A stretch of DNA of 9,495 nucleotides from Deltaproteobacteria bacterium (GCA_019307665.1 JAFDJC010000110.1:1-9495), one strand, 5' to 3'; numbered from the stretch's first letter, positions 1 through 6,370 are shown. The notes: a model not told the origin generated them from the letters alone. Translations and numbers: made by a program.

Positions 1-246
1 GCACCACCCATCATCTATTTTATCGTCTTACAAAAATATTTTGAAAATTTCCTAAATCTTTATCAAAAAATGGCTTTTCCACTTGATAGCCCGGCTCAAC
101 ACCTGAATTTAATATGTTTACCAATGCTTAAGCTCTGTTTTTGGGGAAAGTCCCGAAATTAATGATATCGACAAAGTAGCTTCTTTCTGATATGAGGTTA
201 CGGAAGTTTTCGCTAATTCCAAACAATCAAACAGAAAGGTGAAATT
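1..246. other. Gene-free leader upstream of acetoacetyl-CoA synthetase
   Basis: I see no convincing coding region or RNA gene here. The stretch is AT-rich and ends in a good ribosome binding site (AAAGGTG, about 235-241) five bases before the ATG at 247. Two weak inverted motifs are visible: TTGA..GCC-C-GGC-TCAA at 83-99 with a two-base bulge, and GGGA-AAG-TCCC at 144-154. Either could be an operator or chance. No sigma-70 hexamer pair with normal spacing stands out, although a promoter for the synthetase is expected in this stretch. Confidence 0.6.
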
Positions 247-2202
247 ATGTCAAAACTCCTGTGGGAGCCGTCTGAAGAAAGAGTTCAGAATACTAACATT
301 TATAGTTTCATAGAAGCTGCTAATAATAAATTTAATACAAATATAAAAGATTATTCGTCTCTGTATCAGTGGTCGATAGACAATATTGTTGATTTCTGGG
401 CTATGATTTGGGATTTCACCCAGGTCATTGCTTCTTCAACTTATCATCAGGTTGTTGATGATCTGACCAAGATGCCTGGTGCTGAATGGTTTCCTGGGGC
501 AAAGTTGAATTTTGCAGAAAACCTTCTTAGATACCGTGATGAAAGAACAGCTCTGATTTTTAAGGGAGAAGACAGAATTTATGTTAAGTTCACGTATGCG
601 GAACTCTACAATGAGGTTGCACAGGTAGCGACATCACTAAAAAAGATAGGCGTAGGGCCTGGGGACCGTGTAGCGGCCTTTATGCCGAATATGCCTGAAA
701 CGATTATCGCAATGCTGGCAGCAGTGAGCCTTGGTGCTACGTGGTCATCCTGCTCACCTGATTTTGGGATAAAGGGCGTGCTCGACCGGTTTGGACAGAT
801 AAAGCCGAAGGTTCTTTTTACCGCAAATGGTTATTCTTTTAAAGGAAAAGATATCAATTCCCTTGAATCGGTAAAGGGAATTGCCGCAGAGCTTCCTTCG
901 ATTGAAAAAGTTGTGGTTGTACCGTATGCGCAGAATGATCCTGATATAAGCGGGATTGCATCCGCGGTGCATTACCATGATTTCAAGTCTCCAATTGAAA
1001 ACCCTGAAATCGAATTTGAACAGCTTTCCTTTGGTCACCCGCTTTATATCATGTATTCATCAGGCACAACAGGCCTCCCGAAATGTATGGTACAAAGCGC
1101 CGGCGGGATTCTTGTACATCATCTTAAGGAGCTGGTTTTACATACGGATTTAAAGCGTCATGATACGATATTTTACTTTACTACTTGCGGGTGGATGATG
1201 TGGAACTGGCTTACAAGCTCGCTTGCCACAGGCGCTTCACTTGTTCTTTATGACGGCAACCCATTTTATCCAGACCCCGGTGTTTTATGGCAAATGGCGC
1301 AGGAAGAAAAGATTACGGTTTTCGGAACAAGTGCGGGCTATCTGTCGGCACTTCAGAATACCGGCATTAAGCCATGCAACGAATATGATCTTACGCCTCT
1401 GAGAACTATACTTTCTACAGGATCACCTTTATCGATTGAAGGATTTGAGTTTGTATATCGGGATATAAAGGCCGATGTACAGCTTGCTTCCATTGCCGGT
1501 GGTACTGACTTGAACGGGTGCTTTGCTTTGGGCAACCCGACAGGACCTGTATTTGCAGGTGAATTGCAATGCAGGGGACTTGGAATGAAAGTCGAGGCAT
1601 TTGATGAAAATGGGAAGTCGATAAAAGACCGGCAAGGTGAACTCGTATGTACTGCGCCATTCCCATCCATGCCCATATATTTCTGGGATGATGATGACAA
1701 GTCGAAATACAGAGCTGCCTATTTTGATGTGTATCCCAATATATGGCGGCATGGGGACTTTATAGAGATTAATCAACGGGGAGGGGTTGTAATATACGGC
1801 CGCTCTGATGCGACTTTGAATCCAGGCGGAGTTAGAATAGGAACGGCGGAAATATATCGTCAGATTGAACAGATTGAGGAAATTGCGGACAGTGTTGTTA
1901 TAGGCCAACCTTGGAAGAATGACGTCAGGGTGATTCTTTTTGTAAAAATGGAGCCGGGAAATGAACTTGATGATGAATTGAAGAGTAAAATAGTAAATGC
2001 GATTAGACAGAATGCATCACCACGCCATGTCCCTGCGAAAATATTGAGTGTGCCGGATATTCCGTATACGCTCAATATGAAAAAAGTTGAACTTGCAATA
2101 CTAAAAACAATAGAAAATAAACCGGTGTTAAACAAAGACGCCTTGATGAATCCGGAAGCGCTCGATTATTACGCGGGCGTAAAGGAGCTTGAAGAAGATT
2201 AA
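247..2202 (+). CDS. aacS: Acetoacetyl-CoA synthetase (AMP-forming, ANL superfamily)
   Basis: Cytosolic ATP-dependent ligase that converts acetoacetate, CoA and ATP to acetoacetyl-CoA, AMP and PPi. The 651-residue length is normal for the family. The N-terminus has the acetyl-CoA-synthetase-type cap (LYQWSIDNIVDFWAMIWDF, about residues 39-57). The adenylate-forming P-loop YSSGTTGLPK lies at 270-279, followed by the family-typical TTCGWMMWNW. The C-terminal domain shows YGRSDATLNPGGVRIGTAEIYR and then PYTLNMKKVELA, which holds the A10 catalytic lysine. Together these resemble acetoacetyl-CoA synthetases more than plain acetyl- or propionyl-CoA synthetases. The start at 247 is supported by AAAGGTG five bases upstream. 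The gene lies opposite a catabolic operon whose lyase-like enzyme may release acetoacetate, so re-activating that product is its probable job (inference). Its last 17 codons and stop fall within a 55-bp direct repeat that recurs downstream of the next gene. The reading frame itself is intact. Confidence 0.93.
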   Translation: MSKLLWEPSEERVQNTNIYSFIEAANNKFNTNIKDYSSLYQWSIDNIVDFWAMIWDFTQVIASSTYHQVVDDLTKMPGAEWFPGAKLNFAENLLRYRDERTALIFKGEDRIYVKFTYAELYNEVAQVATSLKKIGVGPGDRVAAFMPNMPETIIAMLAAVSLGATWSSCSPDFGIKGVLDRFGQIKPKVLFTANGYSFKGKDINSLESVKGIAAELPSIEKVVVVPYAQNDPDISGIASAVHYHDFKSPIENPEIEFEQLSFGHPLYIMYSSGTTGLPKCMVQSAGGILVHHLKELVLHTDLKRHDTIFYFTTCGWMMWNWLTSSLATGASLVLYDGNPFYPDPGVLWQMAQEEKITVFGTSAGYLSALQNTGIKPCNEYDLTPLRTILSTGSPLSIEGFEFVYRDIKADVQLASIAGGTDLNGCFALGNPTGPVFAGELQCRGLGMKVEAFDENGKSIKDRQGELVCTAPFPSMPIYFWDDDDKSKYRAAYFDVYPNIWRHGDFIEINQRGGVVIYGRSDATLNPGGVRIGTAEIYRQIEQIEEIADSVVIGQPWKNDVRVILFVKMEPGNELDDELKSKIVNAIRQNASPRHVPAKILSVPDIPYTLNMKKVELAILKTIENKPVLNKDALMNPEALDYYAGVKELEED

Positions 2203-2204
2203 CT
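2150..2204 (+). repeat. 55-bp direct repeat, left copy (3' end of acetoacetyl-CoA synthetase gene)
   Basis: This segment covers the last codons and TAA stop of the synthetase. It recurs in the same orientation 1,396 bp further on with a single mismatch (C at 2188, A at 3584), so 54 of 55 bases agree. Similarity stops abruptly on both sides. The arrangement, a gene end duplicated around foreign-looking DNA with the gene left intact, is what site-specific integration into a gene 3' end produces. Unequal recombination could also do it. Confidence 0.95.
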
Positions 2205-2234
2205 GAGTGTACACAATACCGGGGTAGGATCATT

Positions 2235-2291
2235 GGTTGTTCGCCAATTAAAGTGGCACGTGAGCTGAGTTTAAAACGTCGTGAGACAGTT
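2235..2291 (+). pseudogene. 23S rRNA gene fragment (A-loop to peptidyl-transferase loop, E. coli about 2549-2605)
   Basis: Compared from memory with E. coli 23S rRNA, this stretch aligns without gaps over 57 bases with about 51 identities. It includes the A-loop hairpin GGTTGTTCGCC (2235-2245) and the near-invariant run ACGTCGTGAGACAGTT (2276-2291). Several differences are ordinary lineage variation, but the G equivalent to E. coli G2582 in the peptidyl-transferase loop is A here (2268), which argues for a non-functional copy. Similarity ends sharply after 2291. The 30 bases to the left show at best a gapped resemblance. The fragment is far too short to be functional rRNA. A GTG-started N-terminal extension of the following gene would read through it and is therefore spurious. 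Confidence 0.88.
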
Positions 2292-2330
2292 TCAACAATT
2301 GATACTTCGATCCAAATTATCACAAACCAC

Positions 2331-2359
2331 TTGACTTATTATACCTATGGTCATATAGC
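2331..2359 (+). promoter_or_regulatory. Candidate sigma-70 promoter for the ATPase gene
   Basis: TTGACT (2331-2336) and TATAGC (2354-2359) are separated by 17 bases, the ideal spacing. Transcription would be expected to start at about 2365-2367, on or next to the ATG at 2367. No Shine-Dalgarno sequence precedes that ATG, so the mRNA could be leaderless. This is prediction from sequence only. Confidence 0.45.
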
Positions 2360-2366
2360 TGCACTT

Positions 2367-3518
2367 ATGGAACAAAAAACTCTGATAAATAGAATCTTAA
2401 AGGTTAAACTTCCGGAAAACAGGTCGGCTTTTTTGTGGGGTCCGAGAAAAAGCGGGAAAACAACTTTATTAAGGCAACAGTTCCCCGATGCTTTCTGGAT
2501 TGACCTGCTTGATTATGATCTGTTTTTATTATTGAGTCGGAAACCAACCCAACTCCGTCAGCTCCTTGATGCGCAGGCGTCAAAAACGGTTGTTATCGAT
2601 GAAGTTCAGAAAGTTCCTCACCTTATGGATGAAATCCACTGGCTGATTGAAAATAAGGGATATCGCTTTATTTTGTCAGGATCCAGTGCAAGAAAGCTAA
2701 AACGAGGAAAAGTTAACCTACTTGGCGGACGGGCATGGCGATTTGAACTTTATCCTTTAGTGACAAAAGAGATCGGAAAATTTGATCTGGACAAAACCCT
2801 CTGCTCCGGTTTTCTGCCTCCGCATTATTTATCCCCGGACAGCAGCATGGATCTTAAGGCATATGTGAATGATTATCTAAAAGAAGAGATACAGGCAGAA
2901 GCGTTAACACGAAATCTCCCAGCGTTTTCGAGGTTTCTGCAGTCTGCGGCAATTACAAACGGCATGCTTTTAAACTATTCAAATGCTGCAAGAGAATCCG
3001 GCGTTTCAGTAAAGACGATCAGAGAATATTATCAAATTCTGGAAGATACACTTATAGGCAGACTGCTGCCACCATGGAAAAAATCAAAAAAAAGAAGATT
3101 GATTGAAACGTCAAAATTTTATTTTTTTGACTCAGGAATGGTGTCAGCGCTATTGAACTATAAATCACTTACTCCAGGCACAAATGAATATGGCAGGGCA
3201 TTCGAACACTTTATTCTTCAGGAATGCTGGGCCTACAGACATTACAGTCAGAAAGATTTCCCTGTATCGTTCTGGAGAACTGCAAGCGGTTCCGAGGTTG
3301 ACCTGATTTTAGGGGATGCTGAAGTTGCTATTGAGATAAAATCATCTGAACATGCAGATGTGCGTCAAAAAGGCTTGCTTCTTTTTAATGAAGAGTTTAA
3401 GTGCAAAAAAAGTATAATTGTTTCCAGGGACAAACTTCCAAAAAAAATTAATCCGATTACCACTATATTGCCATGGCAATATTTCTGCGATAAACTTTGG
3501 AATGGTGATATTATTTAG
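2367..3518 (+). CDS. AAA-family ATPase with DUF4143 C-terminal domain
   Basis: The protein has 383 residues from this start. The N-terminal AAA_14-type P-loop domain has Walker A GPRKSGKT at residues 25-32, Walker B VVIDEVQ with D78/E79, and a sensor-like LSGSSARKL at 103-111. The C-terminal DUF4143 part contains GSEVDLIL (308-315) and AIEIKSS (321-327), the E-x-D...ExK pattern of PD-(D/E)XK nuclease-like folds. The cellular role of the family is not well defined, and members often occur as many scattered copies per genome. An earlier GTG at 2253 is open, but it would translate a 23S rRNA fragment. The ATG at 2367 gives the family-typical N-terminus, a short lead-in followed by the P-loop. 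No Shine-Dalgarno sequence is seen before it. The gene is the only one inside a segment bounded by duplicated synthetase 3' ends, so it is probably an acquired cassette unrelated to the catabolic genes. Confidence 0.87.
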   Translation: MEQKTLINRILKVKLPENRSAFLWGPRKSGKTTLLRQQFPDAFWIDLLDYDLFLLLSRKPTQLRQLLDAQASKTVVIDEVQKVPHLMDEIHWLIENKGYRFILSGSSARKLKRGKVNLLGGRAWRFELYPLVTKEIGKFDLDKTLCSGFLPPHYLSPDSSMDLKAYVNDYLKEEIQAEALTRNLPAFSRFLQSAAITNGMLLNYSNAARESGVSVKTIREYYQILEDTLIGRLLPPWKKSKKRRLIETSKFYFFDSGMVSALLNYKSLTPGTNEYGRAFEHFILQECWAYRHYSQKDFPVSFWRTASGSEVDLILGDAEVAIEIKSSEHADVRQKGLLLFNEEFKCKKSIIVSRDKLPKKINPITTILPWQYFCDKLWNGDII

Positions 3519-3545
3519 CAGCTTGACAAAGAAATGAGCGGAAGG

Positions 3546-3598
3546 ATCCGGAAGCGCTCGATTATTACGCGGGCGTAAAGGAGATTGAAGAAGATTAA
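3546..3598 (+). pseudogene. Orphan 3' remnant of acetoacetyl-CoA synthetase
   Basis: Within the right repeat the synthetase frame is kept and would read DPEALDYYAGVKEIEED followed by TAA. It differs from the intact gene by Leu to Ile near the end. An in-frame TGA at 3524-3526 lies upstream and no start codon is available, so it cannot be expressed alone. It may be the original gene end displaced by an insertion whose left side brought a replacement end, or the reverse. Confidence 0.8.
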
Positions 3599-3600
3599 CT
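3546..3600 (+). repeat. 55-bp direct repeat, right copy
   Basis: This is the same-orientation copy of 2150-2204 with one substitution (A at 3584). It ends at the first base of the stop codon of the convergent hypothetical gene (stop read from 3602 down to 3600). No further similarity exists upstream of 3546. Confidence 0.95.
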
Positions 3601-4160
3601 TAATCCAGGATATAGTCCTGATATAATCTGTGTACGGTTTGAGCATGCCACTGCCCTCTGCCGGAAAATGTTTTCAGGCTTTCTTTCTGAAGGTACAGTG
3701 CTATGTTGTCAAATGTTTCTCCCTTGTTTCGCAACTTGGAAATCAGCTGCAGGATTTTTTTCCGATGCTGGTCAAAGGGTTTTTTTACTTTTTTACTTTT
3801 TTTGTCGGCTTGAAGGCCGAGAAGAGATTCAATGCCGGTTTCCTTGAGTTCTCTAAGAATATTTTCAATGGCATTTGCTTTTCGTTCCTCCGCATCCGCT
3901 ACACGTTTTCTGCTTTTTGCAACAAGTTCCATAAATTCAACTATTGCCGGAGCAATTTTGACTATGGAAGCAGCAATGCTTTCCTGTGATTTTGCAACAG
4001 CCATTTCCTCTTTCCGCCTGTCTTGACCGTTCCGTTTTTCGTTAGCGAAATGTTTTTTCTGGCTTTCGTAATGATACCGGGTGGTATTATAAGAAGACGG
4101 TCTTTTTAAAGGGCGGTTGTCCTTTCCAGTATTCCTAAGGTTTTTTAAAAAATCGTTCAT
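3600..4160 (-). CDS. Hypothetical protein with basic N-terminus, helical middle and HTH-like C-terminus
   Basis: I do not recognise this 186-residue protein as a named family. Three parts are visible. Residues 1-50 are hydrophilic and basic with several Arg/Lys/Tyr/Asn residues. Residues about 50-115 are probably alpha-helical or coiled coil (KEEMAVAKSQESIAASIVKI and AEERKANAIENILREL). A Lys-rich linker (KKSKKVKK, about 120-127) leads to a C-terminal segment of about 55 residues (ILQLISKLRNKGETFDNIALYLQ...TFSGRGQWHAQTVHRLYQ). That tail resembles the helix-turn-helix tail of serine recombinases, where 'IA..L...G..T..G..WH..TV' is typical. DNA binding is therefore plausible, but no recombinase catalytic domain is present. 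The start at 4160 is preferred over an ATG at 4220 because AGGAGGGAGG lies five bases upstream. No signal peptide or membrane segment is seen. The gene converges on the synthetase side and its stop abuts the right direct repeat. Confidence 0.72.
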   Translation of the reverse strand: MNDFLKNLRNTGKDNRPLKRPSSYNTTRYHYESQKKHFANEKRNGQDRRKEEMAVAKSQESIAASIVKIAPAIVEFMELVAKSRKRVADAEERKANAIENILRELKETGIESLLGLQADKKSKKVKKPFDQHRKKILQLISKLRNKGETFDNIALYLQKESLKTFSGRGQWHAQTVHRLYQDYILD

Positions 4161-4165
4161 TTGAA

Positions 4166-4175
4166 CCTCCCTCCT
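4166..4175 (-). promoter_or_regulatory. Strong ribosome binding site that fixes the start of the hypothetical gene
   Basis: On the minus strand AGGAGGGAGG is followed by five bases and then ATG at 4160. The alternative ATG at 4220 has no comparable site. Confidence 0.8.
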
Positions 4176-4191
4176 ATATTGAATAATGTTA

Positions 4192-4220
4192 TTATTAAAA
4201 CATGATTTGTCGAAAGGCAA
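4192..4220 (-). promoter_or_regulatory. Weak candidate promoter for the hypothetical gene
   Basis: On the minus strand TTGCCT (4220-4215) is followed 17 bases later by TAATAA (4197-4192). A better hexamer, TTTAAT (4199-4194), is also present at a shorter 15-base spacing. The surroundings are very AT-rich, so chance matches are likely. Confidence 0.25.
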
Positions 4221-4500
4221 ATTAATTTATTTTGTTTTGTAATTTTTTTATAAATATCCGCTATATCAGGTACAAAGAAGATCAGTTTAAATAAAAACAA
4301 AGATACGTACTGAAATGCTATATTTTCGGCATGAAATGCAAGAATAAACGGCATTTAAAATATATATTTATTAAACCACAAAATACGGTAAAAGTCAAGC
4401 CGAAAAAACAGCAGTCGGGTTATGTGTTAACTATTTGTAAACAATAAAAAACAGAACGCAAGATCGAAAACCGTCTGTTCGAATTCTATTGTTCTCGATA

Positions 4501-4520
4501 GGGATGCCGGAGCAATCCTT
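4501..4520 (-). terminator. Possible hairpin downstream of the operon end
   Basis: GGATGC and GCAATCC form a six-pair stem with one bulged base around a four-base loop, about 15 bases after the regulator stop. In the operon's direction no run of T follows, so it is not a typical intrinsic terminator. It could be an mRNA 3'-end hairpin or chance. Confidence 0.25.
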
Positions 4521-4534
4521 CGATATTATTTCAC

Positions 4535-5173
4535 TCAGCCTTCATAAAGAACAGCTACAATAATTGCTTTACCTTCCTTTGCCGCAATCAGGTGCGGTGT
4601 TGTGGAAAGATAGTAAACGCTGTCGCCTGGTTCAAGATCAAACGCATCCTCTCCAATTGTTAATTTTGCCGTGCCCTTCAGGACATATATAAATTCTTCA
4701 CCTTCGTGGACAGAGAGCTCTTCATCAGTATTTTCTTCCAATTCAACAAGCAATGCTTCCATATGTCGGCCTTTGACATCCGGTGCCAGACTCTTGTATG
4801 AATAAAGCTGCTTTTTCCCTTTCTTGCCTGTAGACCTTGAAACTGTTTTAAGTTCATTTTTTTTAGTTATGGAATAATATGCAGTACCTTCTTCTGATAT
4901 CAGACGACTGAATGCACTATCCAGTGCTTTTGAAAGTTTGATAATAGTTCCCAGCTGCGGCTGTATTTTATTACTTTCAATGTCTGAAAGAAAGCTGACT
5001 TCAAAGCCTGTAAGTTTTGAAAGTTCATCAAGAGAAAGGCCTTTTTTGTTTCTTAGTGCTTTGACTCTTTCTCCTATTTCTTTTATAGATTGTTCCCCTG
5101 ATTCAGGAATATCACCAGTAAGATTTTCAAAATAATCTACATTTATATAAGGCTTCTTACTATTTTTTTCCAT
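4535..5173 (-). CDS. XRE-family transcriptional regulator with C-terminal cupin domain
   Basis: A 212-residue cytoplasmic DNA-binding regulator. The HTH_3/XRE domain spans about residues 33-90 (IGERVKALRNKKGLSLDELS...FLSDIESNKIQPQLGTIIKLSKAL). The cupin_2 barrel lies at about 140-210, with the first motif around HEGEEFIYVLKG (His156, Glu160) and the second around PGDSVYYLSTTPH (182-194). Proteins of this layout typically sense a small-molecule ligand through the cupin and control nearby metabolic genes. It is the last gene of the operon, 24 bp after the lyase-like gene, with the purine-rich AAGGGGGAT before its ATG. Its likely targets are this operon and perhaps the opposing acetoacetyl-CoA synthetase gene (inference). 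The ligand, possibly an acyl-CoA or free acid, cannot be read from sequence. Only some canonical cupin metal ligands are evident, so metal binding is uncertain. Confidence 0.85.
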   Translation of the reverse strand: MEKNSKKPYINVDYFENLTGDIPESGEQSIKEIGERVKALRNKKGLSLDELSKLTGFEVSFLSDIESNKIQPQLGTIIKLSKALDSAFSRLISEEGTAYYSITKKNELKTVSRSTGKKGKKQLYSYKSLAPDVKGRHMEALLVELEENTDEELSVHEGEEFIYVLKGTAKLTIGEDAFDLEPGDSVYYLSTTPHLIAAKEGKAIIVAVLYEG

Positions 5174-5197
5174 ATATCCCCCTTGGGTTAATAGAAA

Positions 5198-6370
5198 TTA
5201 TGAAGTTGAGCTATATTTTTCCGGCAGCTTGGCTTTTTCCGGCCAATCTTGTGGGAAAGACTGTCCCGGCTTTTCTTTTAATTTTTCTTTCAAAGCCTTC
5301 AAGTTGGGGCGTGCATATTGCATATGACCTTCTTTGAGCGTCCGACCATTGACGACCGCCTCTGAGCGAAGACGGCGGCCTATGGTTTTTTCCATTTTCT
5401 TTCCAAGCCAGAGGATTCGATCCACATCATACCCGTGTTCAATTCCCATTTCATCAATTTGAACGAGGGTATCTTCAAGGCATACCAAGCCCACGTAACG
5501 CGGGTCATCATAATAATATTCTCCTGTGCCTCTTGTGGGGCTGTCGTCGAGAAAATTGGCAGGTTGACCGCCCAAACCGCCAAGAGTTGCTTCAAAATTT
5601 GTAATCCCCGCCTGTAAAGCGGCAAGGACTGATGCTGATGCCATGCGTTTAGTTTCATGAAAGTGTGCGATGTGAAGCCTTGTGTCCGGCATTTCGTCAA
5701 GGATCATTGAAAAATAACGATAGACTTCATGACTTGAAGCGCTTCCATCATGATCGGCATGTTCAATATCACTGGCGCCGATTTCAAGCCATCGTTTTGA
5801 AAATTCAACAGCATCTTTCATGTCCGTCGCTCCGCCTATGGGACTCCCCCAGATTGTACTGACTGTTCCACACATTTTTATACCGGCGTCCTGACACTTT
5901 TTAATGCATCTTTCCGATTCCTTCCAGTAGTTTGGCAGTGTCGTTCCCGAGTTGGCAAAATGATGTTCTTCTTCAGTGGAAACCATCATCAGGACACGGT
6001 CAGGGCCTATACCCTTCTCTTTTAGTTGAATGGCTAGATCAACCGCTTTTTCACGAATTGTTATCGCTGTAAGACAGATATCATCGTAATTAACCCCTTT
6101 TTTTTCACAGCGTTTTTTAAACCGGTCGCTCCTTAGATGTGTAAACAACTCTTCCGCATCCTTAAATTGGGGCATAAGATAAGAGCTTCCAAGGTTTGTA
6201 ACTTCGATATAACGGCATCCGGCGAAAATGAGCTCTTCAAGATAAAAGATTTTTGCAGCAGTTGAAATAAATTTTTCTTCGTGCTGGAATCCGTCACGAA
6301 TGGTTATATCGCCTATGGTCACTTTTTTCGGCATTTTTGGAAAAATTTTCCAATAATCATGTTCAGACAT
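5198..6370 (-). CDS. HMG-CoA lyase-like enzyme (DRE-TIM / HMGL-like family), atypical
   Basis: A 390-residue TIM-barrel protein of the HMGL-like family. Members cleave or form C-C bonds next to a thioester or keto acid with a divalent metal. Visible features are the catalytic start TIRDGFQHEE (Arg25, Asp26, Gln29), Glu56 in YIEVTNLGSS, the metal-binding pair HFH (His236, His238) and the Gly-rich loop GGLGGQP (264-270). Canonical HMG-CoA lyases have GLGGCPY in this loop. The mobile active-site Cys is Gln269 here, and the preceding DSSVAG-type signature is EATLGG. At 390 residues it is about 90 longer than bacterial HMG-CoA lyases, partly because of a charged C-terminal tail. AAAGGAG lies 10 bases before the ATG. 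Its place after a carboxyltransferase and a methylglutaconyl-CoA-hydratase-like gene suggests release of acetyl-CoA plus acetoacetate, but the missing Cys leaves a related reaction on another acyl-CoA possible. Confidence 0.8.
   Translation of the reverse strand: MSEHDYWKIFPKMPKKVTIGDITIRDGFQHEEKFISTAAKIFYLEELIFAGCRYIEVTNLGSSYLMPQFKDAEELFTHLRSDRFKKRCEKKGVNYDDICLTAITIREKAVDLAIQLKEKGIGPDRVLMMVSTEEEHHFANSGTTLPNYWKESERCIKKCQDAGIKMCGTVSTIWGSPIGGATDMKDAVEFSKRWLEIGASDIEHADHDGSASSHEVYRYFSMILDEMPDTRLHIAHFHETKRMASASVLAALQAGITNFEATLGGLGGQPANFLDDSPTRGTGEYYYDDPRYVGLVCLEDTLVQIDEMGIEHGYDVDRILWLGKKMEKTIGRRLRSEAVVNGRTLKEGHMQYARPNLKALKEKLKEKPGQSFPQDWPEKAKLPEKYSSTS

Larger units (their letters stand above)
2150..3600 (+). 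mobile_element. Putative single-gene insertion flanked by a duplicated gene 3' end
   Basis: The unit has a 1,396-bp period: two 55-bp direct repeats enclose 1,341 bp that hold a 23S rRNA scrap, a candidate promoter and one ATPase/DUF4143 gene. Removing one repeat and the interior would place the synthetase TAA directly against the convergent stop of the next gene with one base between them, a plausible ancestral state. No transposase, integrase, recombinase or terminal inverted repeat is visible inside. If mobile, it would need machinery supplied in trans, or it entered by homologous recombination. The insertion reading is an inference from the repeat geometry. Confidence 0.5.
4161..4534. other. 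AT-rich intergenic region between the hypothetical gene and the regulator
   Basis: No credible gene is present in these 374 bases. The region holds the leader and probable promoter of the minus-strand hypothetical gene on its left. On its right, downstream of the regulator stop, is one imperfect hairpin. A short inverted repeat AAATGC/GCATTT lies at about 4335-4357. No tRNA or sRNA with a clear terminator could be recognised. Confidence 0.6.

Noticed and set aside
1..14. Two minus-strand ATG codons (14-12 and 11-9) that could begin a divergent gene leaving the window.
   Set aside because: Only about four codons are visible and there is no good ribosome binding site, so it cannot be supported.
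754..2135. Several minus-strand open frames of 83-159 codons within the synthetase gene.
   Set aside because: They lie antisense to a clear, full-length gene and show no recognisable domains or ribosome binding sites.
3605..3620. CAGGA-TATAG-TCCTG hairpin after the right repeat, considered as a terminator for the plus-strand genes.
   Set aside because: The stem is only five pairs, lies inside the 3' end of the hypothetical gene and is not followed by a T-run.
3780..3806. Runs of T that look like a terminator or low-complexity repeat.
   Set aside because: On the minus strand they encode the Lys-rich linker of the hypothetical protein, and no stem precedes them.
4161..4354. A 65-codon minus-strand frame ending at 4157.
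   Set aside because: It overlaps the strong ribosome binding site and start of the hypothetical gene in another frame, is rich in residues expected from AT-rich DNA and shows no ribosome binding site of its own.
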